The notes under the pieces are model-generated. The model saw nothing but the letters and a program-made list of their open reading frames with translations, was not told the origin of the DNA and made no database searches. This document shows positions 1 through 10,579 of a DNA stretch of 64,000 bases, piece after piece. The stretch is taken from assembly GCA_010094045.1 (NCBI GenBank), contig ML986618.1, positions 62,001-126,000 of the forward strand. The letters run 5' to 3'. The position numbers and the translations under genes are program-made. This stretch comes from Lojkania enalia. Taxonomy: Eukaryota; Ascomycota; Dothideomycetes; Pleosporales. Position 1 is the first letter of the stretch. Every line of letters starts with the position of its first letter.

Positions 1-1
1 G

Positions 2-301
2 CCTATGGTTGCAAGTCGGCAGGGTTCTACGACATCAGCCCTAAACTCTCAGCGCAAAAAGCGTGCGTTCTGGGACGAGTAGCATAATAAGGTGCTTCTT
101 GAAACCCTACTTAAAGCCCAAGACACTGGCCTACAAGTACAAGCTGGTTTTAAGCTAGACGATTGAGGACTTTTCATTAGCAAGTTAAATGAATTCTCAA
201 GTGCGTCTGACGAGAGCCAGGTCAAGACGCGATCACGATCTCTGAAAGCGGACCGGGCCATATGGATCAAATATTTCTCGGTCGCTCAAGCTAGGGCTTG
301 A
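2..301 (+). pseudogene. Myb/SANT-like DNA-binding domain relic, cut by the left edge
   Basis: One reading frame runs from base 2 to a TGA at 299-301. It resembles the fungal Myb/SANT-like domain found in many transposon-associated or lineage-expanded proteins: a basic stretch, then F-W-D-E, then a leucine-rich helix (KVLLETLLKAQ), a GFK motif, and a final helix around RAIWIKYF. Two internal stops interrupt it: a TAG just after FWDE, where a glutamine codon is expected, and a TGA in the middle, where TGG for tryptophan is expected. Both are single transitions from a sense codon. The upstream end lies outside the window. The family call rests on pattern recognition only; the relic status is clearer than the family. 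Confidence 0.45.
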
Positions 302-660
302 AGTTTTATAAACATTTTTAGCGTTCGGAGATAATGCAATGCTACTAAGCGGTCCTAAAAAAGATTTAAACTTGCTTATTATGCCACACTCGCAACACAC
401 TATATATCCTATTTCTACCCGCCCCCAACCCGAAATTACCTCCTACACTATTATTTCCCTCAAACCCGCTTTCAGCTTTGTTTTCTCACTTTTTTTTTTT
501 CTCGAACCCTCTTCCTGTACTATTGAGAGCTATCAATTTTCATCACAGTCTTGTTCCGGCTCTAGCTCTTATCCCTTTTTTCTGAACTCAAGTCTCAAAC
601 GAAGGGCTCCGATTTACACGACCCAGATCCTTAAGGCCAACTCTGTTCAAACAGCTAGTC
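302..660. other. gap without a supported gene
   Basis: Pyrimidine-rich, AT-leaning sequence. The open frame crossing it is low-complexity and runs into the start of the kinase-like pseudogene in another frame. It could be the old promoter of that pseudogene; no clear TATA element is seen. Confidence 0.4.
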
Positions 661-1702
661 ATGGCTGGCGGACTAACGTACAAAATTGGAGCCACTTAGA
701 GCAGCGAAATAAACAAGGATGTTCAATTAAACGCCACTGTAGGCAACAAAAACTTCCGCATCGACTCGTTCACTGCAAATTTTAACGCCAATCCAATATT
801 ACTAAAGGAGTACCTACCTCATCTTAAACACTTAGACCCAGCGTATATACCACCCTCGCTAGAAAATCCTGATGAGAATGAATTTGCCGACCCACTTAAG
901 GAGTTCTACGACTAGGTCATGGAAGTTTTGGCTGCTCTGTTTCGCGAAATCCTGTCTAATGATCAAGATCGATTTTACACATTCCTAGGCTATCCATTTC
1001 TTAAACAGTTCGTATACACCCTATAGGTGGCTAACGATAAGTTTATTCCGGTTCAGCGCGATGTTAACCCAGATAATCGTTTAGTTGTTGTGCTACTTCT
1101 TGCCTCTAAACAGCTTAACAAGTCTACGCTCCAGTCTACCGTCCTAATAATACCTACGTGCGGCTCAACGACGATGTGGTGGCTTTACCTATAAACCCCC
1201 CGTGATGTCTACATTAGTGGAAAGAATGACTTGGTTTTATAAGCAGGTACTGGTAGGAGATGTCGGCATGACTATTACGAAGCTTGCTACCTACGCTAAT
1301 ATTTATGCGGCTGAGCTTGGAGAAGACGTGGGCGTTCCCCGTCTCCTCAGTGTAGTAGAAGATGAGCAGATTTTGAGGATTATTGGACTGCAACTATTGT
1401 ATACCGATTGTAAGAACAAGACAATATCCTTTGTCGCACAGGCTAGCGAGCGCATATTACATGACAAATGGTTAAAGCACATAATACATTCTCTAAAAGA
1501 GTTTCATGCACACCAAATCGTCTGGGGAGAGGTAAAGGCTGATAATGTTCTTATCGACATGCATGAGGGCGCATATTTGATTCATTTTGGCGGTGGTTAC
1601 ACGAATGGCTTGGTAGACAAAGATTTAATGAATACTCAAGAAGGCGACTCTTAGGGTCTTCAGCATATTACCGCATATCTAACTGATTTGTCTGTATCAT
1701 GA
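661..1702 (+). pseudogene. protein kinase-like gene, inactivated by TAG stops and one frameshift
   Basis: The first frame starts at an ATG at 661 and reads well to about 1195 apart from TAG codons (after residue 12, near 915 and near 1024). A frame change near 1190-1202 leads into 1202-1654. The second part carries a degenerate kinase catalytic loop (VWGEVKADNVLID) and a DFG-like segment (LIHFGGGYT). This layout fits fungal kinase-like proteins whose usual form is WGD-x-KPDN ... IDFGGGY. A further TAG at 1652-1654 interrupts the family's GD-x-QGL motif, and the frame then runs to TGA at 1700-1702. The catalytic Asp is Glu and the DFG Asp is His, so the product would probably be inactive even without the stops. 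All stops are TAG, as CpA>TpA or TpG>TpA transitions would produce. Confidence 0.6.
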
Positions 1703-2952
1703 CAATTCAGTTTGAAATTGGAACCTGCTCCATCTTAAGATGGTCTACTAGAGAATCCTGTATAGTTACTAGCGGGATTGAATGTCTGAATTCTTAGTTT
1801 ACCTATGAGTTACGGTTATTCTTGCTCTCAGTTCTCATACTCGAAAGCTCTTTGCAATGTTCCATGCCTATTGTTTCATACCGAACCACATCCAGATTTA
1901 GCCACACCACACCTACATTATACTGTTTACTGTGGTATCATGTGGAAGGGATAACTACATGGTCCCCAAACATTTGAGGGTATAATTAGCCGCTCTTCGA
2001 ATCCCCTAGGCATCAACGAGCTTTTATTTTGCTGTACCACTGGCACGAACAAAATATAGAGCCTGTATAATCCGCTCTTAACTAATATTCGCCATAATAA
2101 GGGCTCACCTAACTTTATGCTACGACGCCGTTACGAATGACCGTCAATATTGGATAAATGGCAATCATTGTGTCGCCGCGAGGATTGCTACTCTGAAGCA
2201 CTGCGATTCATTAATGTTCTTCAAACCAGAGAACTGCTTTAAAGGCTAATTGGATGCATATATTTATACTTGGAGATTGTATCTATTCATTTCATGACTG
2301 CTCAGAGCTAAAGGAAGCGACAGAAAGCCGCTTAAAAGAGAGATACCCCCTGCAAATTTTCCGGCTTTAGAAGTAAGTTGAATACGGCTTTTCGAATCGG
2401 TCCAAGCTCTAAGACGCCAAAGCGGATTATACTGTTGCATTCTAGCAACTGCTGGAGCATTTTGACTTCTTGAGGCAAGTCCTTTTGAGGTCGCACTTTG
2501 ACGCCCTTTCCCGTTACTGGATGCTGCGACTAGAGTAGAGCCAGGCCTCGACGCGTCCACCAAAGCTCAATCCCAGCTCTCCCCTAAATAGACGATGAGC
2601 CGGAAAGGCACCAACACAACATAAATAGGAATAGTGTTTCATCTTGTTTAAACGGCGGTTAGGGAGGAATGGTGGGCACTGGAAAGAGGAAAAAGATATA
2701 AGAAGGGCTACAGAACGAGCATAAAATAGGAACCCAGTCAAATTCACTAACTAAAAGTGTAAATTCCAAAGATAATTTAACTTATTATCCCGCGTAGCAA
2801 AGCATTGTGATTCAAAAGTGTGTGAAAAAGCAACAATTTCAAGCAGTGAAATGTGTAACATATGGCAACAGCAAGTGGCTTACAAAAGCAATTTTTTATT
2901 GCTTTTCAATATACCACAAACTTCCAACTCACACCCCTACCAAACAGCGTCG
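1703..2952. other. gap without a supported gene
   Basis: AT-leaning sequence with short open frames on the minus strand at 2264-2747. They show no recognisable domain and no joinable splice structure. I see no RNA gene or transposon end here. Confidence 0.4.
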
Positions 2953-3461
2953 ATGTCAATATACTTTCAAGATATAGATCCCAATCTATCTACTTCCCAC
3001 GGCCTTAAAGACCTACGACCTATACCCGCCCACTTCTATTTCATAGTCCTCTCCGCTCCGCTACTCCTCTACTCGGTTCTCTCTTTCCTGGCTGTCGATT
3101 CGGTAGCATCTCTCTTTCGGATACTTGGGTTATTGGCGCTCAATTTTGGGAAGACGCTGCCGATTTGTGGAAGATGGCTCTGCTTACTGACCGCATCTGG
3201 ATTATCATTGCTCTCGCGTTCGCCCTTAACTATATAATGACGTAGAATAAGGTACGAATAGAATGGGCTTTCCTCGTGGTTTCTGGATTCATGATCCGCA
3301 TCACGTCCATCTTCTTTGGTTGGAATTCAATGGTTTCATTGACTACCGCCAATGCTCTTAGACATAGTCGTACCGTCGCTTGGTTGTTCTACGTGACTAT
3401 AAAGTCCCCTCGTCTGTTCCAGGAACTTGTCGGGTCGAGTGGGAAGACAAAAGACTTTTAA
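2953..3461 (+). pseudogene. multi-pass membrane protein relic of unknown family
   Basis: An ATG at 2953 opens a frame with a hydrophobic stretch (about 3028-3090). The reading frame then changes, and the second frame runs to a TAA at 3459-3461 with one internal TAG at 3243-3245. This second part has two hydrophobic segments around the TAG (IWIIIALAFALNYI and AFLVVSGFMIRITSIFFGW) and a polar tail. It lies directly upstream of the intact RING membrane gene on the same strand. The arrangement of its last two hydrophobic segments loosely resembles that gene's C-terminal part, so an old tandem duplication is possible. I do not recognise the family. Confidence 0.35.
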
Positions 3462-3616
3462 AATGTGAACTGCACCTTGAGCGGAGCACCGGGAGTTTTT
3501 AGGACGTTTAGGCTAGTTTAAGGTATTCAGAATCATATAATTTAGTGTACGTTGTGCAACAACTATCCTGCCTTCTATGACGGACGTTCTTGCACAATCA
3601 GCCTACGACGCCGGGC

Positions 3617-3623
3617 TATAAAA
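3617..3623 (+). promoter_or_regulatory. TATA box of the RING gene
   Basis: TATAAAA stands 51 bp upstream of the ATG at 3674. The leader between them is short and the start context is good (CACCAAGATGG). Confidence 0.5.
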
Positions 3624-3673
3624 TGACCGTATCTTAGTGTTCATTTCTCAATCACTCCAGTTAAGCCACCAAG

Positions 3674-4420
3674 ATGGAGTATACGTTGCACGAAATCCTT
3701 TTCGAGGGCTCCCACTCTCTCAAATACGCCGTCATCCCCTATTTCGCCTTACGACACCTGGACGAATGCTTCATTTGCCGGCGCAAATATGGCACCCTCG
3801 ATGATCTCTCCAATTCGAACGAGCAGGTTGAGTATGCGGTCAAACTCTTCCCATGCGAACACATCGTGGGATATGACTGTATAATGGAATGGGTGCGCTC
3901 CAGTAGCTCTCCAGCTACATGCCCTTATTGCCGCGCAGTGCTCACATTTCTCGAAAAGGAGTTGTCGCTGCATATGAAGTTACTGATATTGATTACAAAA
4001 ACCTGGTTGTTCAAATGCCATGATGCAAGTCACGCAGAGTTCCACAACATTTACCTCTTCGACGGTAACTCCAGTGGTCTTGTTGCAGCCCGAAACCGTG
4101 AACTTACGTTCAAACCGGCATTTAAAATCTGGTTGGAATGGTTGGCGGTAGGTATTACCCTACAGTTTTCATGGGAGGGAGGGTTTGTACACCTCATTGC
4201 GTTTGTGTTGTACGTCTTGTTTCATGTAAATCCGGGACCAATTGAGCGCTTCTTTCTGCTAAGTGTGGCGATTAGATCGATTTTTCTTGCGGTCATTGGA
4301 GCATGGATATTGTTAGTTTTACTGTACGAGAGCAAGCAGAAGCGATTATGCACAAAGCAAGTCGGACCTGTAAAACGGGGTTTTGAAGACGCCTTCATTG
4401 CTCTAACATTACGGGAGTAG
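3674..4420 (+). CDS. RING-finger protein with C-terminal membrane segments (probable E3 ubiquitin ligase)
   Basis: 248 residues, single exon. The RING domain lies at residues 32-90, with zinc ligands C32, C35, C61, H63, C69, C83 and C86. The fifth ligand position holds Gly66 in the segment CEHIVGYDC. An H-x-F/V-G pattern of this kind is familiar from fungal RING proteins, so it does not by itself argue for a dead domain. Three hydrophobic segments follow at about 149-165, 170-186 and 192-218, so the protein is probably membrane-bound with the RING in the cytosol. Substrate and membrane are unknown. It is uninterrupted although the genes around it are ruined, and it has a TATA box and a good start context, so it may be expressed. 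Confidence 0.75.
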   Translation: MEYTLHEILFEGSHSLKYAVIPYFALRHLDECFICRRKYGTLDDLSNSNEQVEYAVKLFPCEHIVGYDCIMEWVRSSSSPATCPYCRAVLTFLEKELSLHMKLLILITKTWLFKCHDASHAEFHNIYLFDGNSSGLVAARNRELTFKPAFKIWLEWLAVGITLQFSWEGGFVHLIAFVLYVLFHVNPGPIERFFLLSVAIRSIFLAVIGAWILLVLLYESKQKRLCTKQVGPVKRGFEDAFIALTLRE

Positions 4421-5005
4421 ACCGGTGGATTTCAGTAATCATTTTCAGCGCGCTTGTGCAATTTTATATCCCGTTTACTCGCTATATGCGCACTCAATGA
4501 ATTAAACATCTTAACCTCCGTAGTATTCAGGGGGTACCTACTAAATTAACCAGATATTGTCCTACACTCGCCGCGAGATTCGCTAATATTTTATCAAAAA
4601 GGGAGTATCAATACTTAATGGAGTACTTGTGAAGAGCAATATTTATTTCCATCTACGAGTTCGGGCCCTCCAATATACGTTTTCGCTTCAGGAACTATTT
4701 TTGAGGGTCACATTGTGTCAATACGTGACAACCAATATAAATTTCAATTGTGTAATGTCTCTGAAAGCGCATGCATTTCCAATAAGAATCCGCGTACCGA
4801 GTCAAACATAATCGCATCGTCACCGCTATGAAAAAGGGCCCCCCCATTTTATTAATACATTCTGAGGATGTAATCCTGTACGTTATCCTTGCAGTCAACC
4901 ATTCTTTCCACGCTCGGGAATCTGACCCAGAATATCGTACCTCTCCGCTACATATTGAGAGTTCTACAGTCAATACTTATTTTTTTTCCGCAATAGGCTT
5001 GTAGC
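4421..5005. other. gap without a supported gene
   Basis: Downstream region of the RING gene. The two short overlapping frames at 4629-4973 look random. A run of T at about 4979-4987 precedes the solo LTR. Confidence 0.4.
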
Positions 5006-5155
5006 TGTCACATGTTTCTACTATCCTATTATAGTTGGTCTGTTTTTCAGGCCTATATAGTCTCGCCATTGCCAGCTTCTAGCGAGGTAGGCCACTTACC
5101 CTCCTTCAATACATCAATATCTGCCTCAGCAATTGATGCTCCCTGATACGCGACA
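5006..5155 (+). repeat. solo LTR, 150-bp family, copy A
   Basis: A 150-bp element with TG...CA ends (TGTCAC ... GCGACA) and a perfect 5-bp direct duplication GTAGC at 5001-5005 and 5156-5160. A second copy of 149 bp with only scattered differences lies at 19275-19423. TG/CA ends plus a 5-bp target duplication and no internal domain fit a solo LTR left by recombination between the two LTRs. It contains a TATA-like CTATATAG. No complete member of this family is in the window. Confidence 0.75.
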
Positions 5156-5218
5156 GTAGCGTCTAGATGTTTGCGTAAGAACTAAATGGCCTCCATACAT
5201 CTTGCACTCTCTAGAATT

Positions 5219-5343
5219 TGTTACGGCTAAGCTATTCACAGTTAGCCCCTTGGCAGGTCCAGGGATATATATGTAGCATGTCTCGCATTTCTAGTCAATA
5301 GACGCAGTTTTCCAATCCTCATCAGAGCCAGCCAGCTCTGACA
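5219..5343 (+). repeat. 5' LTR of the copia element
   Basis: 125 bp, starting TGTTACGG and ending CTCTGACA. It differs from the 3' LTR at one position only (CCA here, CTA there, at 5261), a C>T transition in CpA context. Confidence 0.9.
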
Positions 5344-5354
5344 GTTATGAGCCC
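5344..5354 (+). promoter_or_regulatory. primer binding site, complementary to the anticodon region of initiator tRNA-Met
   Basis: GTTATGAGCCC starts immediately after the 5' LTR. It is the exact complement of GGGCTCATAAC, the anticodon stem-loop segment of eukaryotic initiator tRNA-Met. Priming by an internally cut initiator tRNA is known for Drosophila copia and yeast Ty5. Confidence 0.7.
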
Positions 5355-8300
5355 GGAAGCCCTTTGACTACTGCTGCGTTCCACACAGACAGACTAGAGC
5401 TGATTTATATAGGCTTAGTCAATTATATCTTGTTTATCAAGACCTCAGTCACCTCGACGTCGCTAGGCTAGCTAGGAAGCTAGGGAGCTTAGAACTAGTT
5501 GTAGCAGAGACTTCGACAGATCAACGCGATATAGTATATTAAAAAGATAATAGAATCAGACCTACTTATTACTAAGGCTACGGTTATTCTCGATAAGCCA
5601 GAGTACTAGACGCAGTAGCTATTTCTGCGGAAGGACAGCGCGGACTAGAACCAGCTCTAGAAATACGTGGACCCAGACCTTAGTAAGGAGCTAGTCCTTT
5701 AACTAGATGCTAAGAAGCTGATTAAGAAGTAGTTTAGAGATTTCTACAGGATAGATAGTAATACTAAGGCAGCAGATGCTGAAGTAGATATTATAGATCT
5801 AACTAATCAAGAATTAGCAAGATATAAAGCCTAATATAGGACGTACAGCTATAGCAAGGCGCAGTAGCTGTAGAAAGAGAAGGCTCTTAGAGAATTCACG
5901 TAGGAGATATTAAGGATAATAGCAGCTTAATATATCTATCTAATTACAAACTATAAGACTATATATAATTAACTATAGACTTTTAAAAAGTATCTTTACC
6001 TAAGTAAAGCTAAGCGCAGTATACAGCTGCAGGCTTAATACTAGACGCTTAAGATACGACTAAGAAAGGGGAACCTAGATACCTAGTTTAAGGATTAGCT
6101 TAAAATAACGCGCGTTATAAGTCTAATAAGTATACTAGAAGTATAGGGGAATTAAGCTTAGTAGAACTTTATTCTCGCAGTTAAAAGCTTAGACGATAGC
6201 TAGGTAGTAAATAAGTTATTATTACTTATTAAGTCTAAAGTAGATAATAAGCTATATATAAGTATCTTAAACCTGGTAGTATAGTATACGTTATACTATT
6301 GTTGTACTAGACTAGTTATATTAGAGTTAGAGACGTTCGCGACGTTTAGTATTATACTATAGTAACTATAGTAGTTGTAGTAGATTAATAGCAGCTAGAA
6401 ACCTTAGTAATTAAGATAAATAGTCTACTTTTATAGAGATAGTTATAAATTTAAATAGTATTTATATATTAACTTAGTACTATATCTATTAGGCTAGTAG
6501 CTAGATTAAAATATTAAGTAGAGATTCTAAGAGTTTAGAATATTAAGATCTTTTAGGTTAAAGGTATTTTATAATACTAAAAAGTAACTAGTAGTATTAG
6601 CAGGCTTTATAGGCTCTATAATAGTTTTAGTACTAGTACTAAATATAATAAAAAGATAAGATAACAGGCGTTAACTATTAGAACTAGCTATAATAGTAGC
6701 TCTAAGCCTAAGTCGATTAGTAAAATCTATAGCAGCTTTAGCTCTATAGCTTAAAGCTATATAAGCTAAGTAATATTAGTATTAGCTATTACTATTTAAT
6801 AGATAGATTATAGACCCTAGCTTAAATACCTATATTACTAATAATAAGTCTTATAGCTAGAGAATAATATAGTAGCCTAGACTAGACAACTATATATATA
6901 TAGGGGGATAACTGCTACTAATTTAAAAATAGGGAGAAGTCTAGCTATAGGTATAGATACCTACTAGAATTAAGACTATCCTACTCTTATATATAGTATA
7001 TATTCTAGAGATATTTATAAGTATAGTTAGTCTTTTATACTATAGTATAGTAGAGATCTATTTTAATTTAGGACGAGACTATCTATATTAGATAGATCTA
7101 TTAAATATTATATACTATCTTAGGTATATATTTAGATATTAGCTAATAGATATAGAGGATAGTATACAACTATCTCTATTAGTATATATAGTATAGTATA
7201 GACTAAGGCCTTCTTATATAGCTTATAAGCAGCTAGAACTTACACCTATATAAGCTTATAGGGTATTTAGTTATACTAGCTAGAAGGTAGTTACTTATCT
7301 ATCTACTTATATTAACAGGCTTAAATTAATTAAGCAGTAGTAGAGGGTATAGTAGTAGTAGTAGTAGTAGTAGTAGAAAAATTAAGCTCTAAAATAGACA
7401 GAATATACCGTTTATATCTAGTCTAAACTCTATAAGATAGTAAGTAGAAGAGCTCCTTAAGAACTAGTCTAGAAACTATTTAAGAAACTAGAGATAAATC
7501 TAGTTTAGATACGCGATCGGTTAGAGTACTACTATAATAGAAACCTCTAGATATTTTATATAGTCTGCTAGTATAGTAGATAGTATAAAGCCTACTACCT
7601 ACTAAATAAGAATATAATAATACTATAATATATAATATAGAGATTACTAGTTAAATTTAAAGTTTAGTTTAATATATAGGTTAAAACTATTAGACTTAAT
7701 AGCAAGCGTAGATATTCTAAGATATTTAATATCTTTAAAAACCTAGAAATCTTAGTAGAATTATAAGTAGAGTATACTAAGAAGTAGAATAGTCTAATAG
7801 AGAGAGTAGGGTAGTTGCTAGTTATATGAGGAAGAGCTATAAGAATAGACGCAGGGCTACTAATAGAGGTATTAAATAAGTGCCTACTCTTAGCAGTCTA
7901 TCTCCTCAATTATATACCAACTAAAGCTCTAGACTAATATACCTTATATAAGGTAGTACGCGGAATTAGACTATTAGTAGCTTATCTTAATATACTAGAA
8001 GCTAAGGTATATATCTTAAATTATTACTTATACTAGAAAGAGAAACTATAATCTTATATACTAATTAGATACCTTATAGAATATAACTCTATCAATATCT
8101 ATTATATCTAGATACTAGAGCTAGATAGAGTTATTAGGACTAGAAATATTATTCTACTACCTGTAGAATTATATAAAGATCTTATTTTTCTAGATAAGTA
8201 GATACTATATCTAGTAGCCGTAGTATTTAATATTAAGAAGAGCTATAAGCTAAATAATATAGAGCTTAAATAGATACTAGATTAATTAATAGTTTAATCG

Positions 8301-10316
8301 TACAAGAAGATACTAGATAATAAATTTAAGTAGTAGATTAAGTAGTAGCTTAAATATAAGCTAGATTAGTAATAATTAAGTAAGCCAGCTAGAGTAGAGT
8401 ATCTAGTAGTTAGCAGTATTATAATACTAGAAGATACCCTAGAACCGTATAGTTAAGATAATCGTAATAAGTATCTAGAGATAATAACTAGCCTCTTTAA
8501 GGGCTGGTATTAAATTAAGCTAGAAGTAGAAGCTCTAGACTAATAATTAAATAATATAAATAGATACGACGAAATTAGTAGTTAATTTAATATTAGAAAT
8601 ATTATAGAGACTAGAACTTATAGAATATTCTATATATACTATATAGTATTTATAGAAGTATTATAGTAGAAGATAAGTAGTAATATACTAGCTAATTAGC
8701 CTAGAATTAGTCTATATAAAGATTAGCTACTACTTTTACTAAAGTAATAGAAATAGCTTAAGAGGTATCTATTTAGAATTAAATTTAAGAAAGTAGTAAT
8801 AGTAGAGCTTTAGAGCTACTATAGTAAGGGCTGTCTAGTTTATATAATAGAGACTAGAGCTAGTATATAGCTAGAAATTAAGCTTCTACTACTAATATAG
8901 GTATTTATATATAAATTCGATAAGAATAGATATCTATATAAGTTTAAAGCTAGGCTAGTTATTAGAAAAGACCTATAGTAGGACTAGGGAGATATATATA
9001 TAGCTACTCTAGTAGTATAAGTATTCTAATTTCTAGTTACTTTAATAGTAGCTTTTAAACTATACGCTTATTAATATAATATTACTAATACTTTCTTAAA
9101 TATACCACTAGATAGACTAATATACGCCTATATACTAGAAGGATTTATATAGAAGTTAGATAAGCTACTAGAGATAAGAAAAGCTCTTTATAGCCTAAGA
9201 GATACTTCTCTACTCTAGTATAAATACCTTAAAAGTTTACTACTTAAGCTAGAACTATAATTAATCTAGAAGATCCTATATCTATTTAGAAGTAAAAGCC
9301 TAATAGTATTCTTCTATATTAATAATATAGTTGTTCTAGTTTATCTAGACTACTTTACTATATATTAGTAATTTAAAGTAGGCTTAAAATTATAGTATAA
9401 GCTATACTTATTTAGATAGTTCTAGTAGTTCTTAGAAATTAGAATAGTTCGAGACTAGAATATAGGTAGAATCTAGCTTAGTTAAGACTTATTTATTAAT
9501 AAGGTCGCAGCTAAGTATAGACTATAGAAGTAGGGGTAGAAAAGCTATCTTATAGTACCTCTAGTTAATAACTATCTAGTATTAAGTATAAAAGAGCTAA
9601 ACTATTAGAGAACTAAATATTATTAGCAGCTAGTTAAATCCTTAAAATATCTAGTAGTTTATATATATCTAGATATTTTAAGAGCTTATTTAGCTCTAGT
9701 AATCTATCTTAAGAATCTAAGATAGAATTATATTTAAGTAGTAGAGTATATCTAAAGATATATAATTAGTATAAGAGGGCTAGACTTATAAGTATTTAGA
9801 CTAGATTAGGAAAATATAACTTACTTTAATAATAAGTATAAGTTACTATTCTATAAAATATTAGATATAGTATTTATAGATAATTAAAAAATATATTATA
9901 GCTTATAAAGCTACCTATTTAAACTTTATAACCTACTTATTAACTAGAAAGTAATAATATAGTATTTAGTTATTAAGTCGATAACTAAAGCTAAACTACT
10001 AGCTCTATCTATAGTAGGTAGCGAGCTGTAATAGTAGACTAGGGTTTTTAATCACGTAGAATTTAATATAGAGATAGTTTCTATACTATTTTATAACAAT
10101 TAGCAGATAGTAGGTATTACTACTAAAATAATAGATAAACTATAGACTAGGCTATATTATATAAATACTTATTAGATGTGGATTCGATAAGAAGTTGAAG
10201 CAGGAAGATTATAGGTTAGCTGGAAGCCGACGAACCAGATACTAGCAGATGGTTTTACAAACGCACTGCCTAAGCAGAAGCACCTTACCTTTTTAAAGCA
10301 GCTCGGTCTTATAGAG

Positions 10317-10466
10317 GTACCTAGACCAGTTGACTAGAAGGCAGCTTTGCTATTCACTGCAGCTAGGGGGGTGTGTTACAGCTATATAAAGGCACCTAGA
10401 CTAGTTGACTAGAAGGCAGCTTTGCTATTCACTGCAGCTGGGGGGGGTGTGTTACGGCTAAGCTAT
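10317..10466 (+). repeat. tandem duplication of the polypurine tract and LTR boundary
   Basis: A unit of about 75 bp is present twice, at 10317-10391 and 10392-10466. Each copy contains the last codons of the pol tail, a G-run and the first bases of the LTR (TGTTACAGCTA in the first copy, TGTTACGGCTA in the second). The second copy has one extra G in the run and leads into the real 3' LTR. Confidence 0.7.
10437..10449 (+). promoter_or_regulatory. polypurine tract of the copia element
   Basis: A G-run ending in GTG directly precedes the TG start of the 3' LTR. It is the expected plus-strand primer site. A second, similar G-run lies 76 bp upstream. Confidence 0.65.
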
Positions 10467-10574
10467 TCACAGTTAGCCCCTTGGCAGGTCTAGGGATATA
10501 TATGTAGCATGTCTCGCATTTCTAGTCAATAGACGCAGTTTTCCAATCCTCATCAGAGCCAGCCAGCTCTGACA
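10450..10574 (+). repeat. 3' LTR of the copia element
   Basis: 125 bp, identical to the 5' LTR except for one C>T change. It is followed by GAATT, matching the duplication before the 5' LTR. Confidence 0.9.
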
Positions 10575-10579
10575 GAATT

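Larger units (their letters stand above)
5219..10574 (+). mobile_element. Ty1/copia LTR retrotransposon with a RIP-mutated body
   Basis: Complete element: 125-bp LTRs, a tRNA primer site, one long mutated gag-pol frame, a polypurine tract, and the perfect target duplication GAATT at 5214-5218 and 10575-10579. The pol frame can be followed in one phase from at least 5583 to the terminal TAG at 10335-10337. Markers on the way: a protease motif at 6804-6845 (W now a stop, then IID-P-S where DSG or DPG is usual); integrase at 7878-7950 (LLAVYLLNYIPTKALD); reverse transcriptase at 9315-9326, where the YVDD motif reads YINN; RNase H at 9978-10010 (usual STTEAE reads SITKAK); and a near-normal C-terminal tail from 10194. 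The order protease-integrase-RT-RNase H defines copia. Damage is G>A and C>T, with dozens of TAG codons and no net frameshift, so this copy cannot be autonomous. The first 100 bp or so after the 5' LTR and the last 250 bp are almost unmutated. Confidence 0.92.

Noticed and set aside
5006..5155. Possible MITE instead of a solo LTR
   Set aside because: TG/CA ends with only TGTC/GACA symmetry and 5-bp duplications fit an LTR better than a MITE with long inverted repeats.
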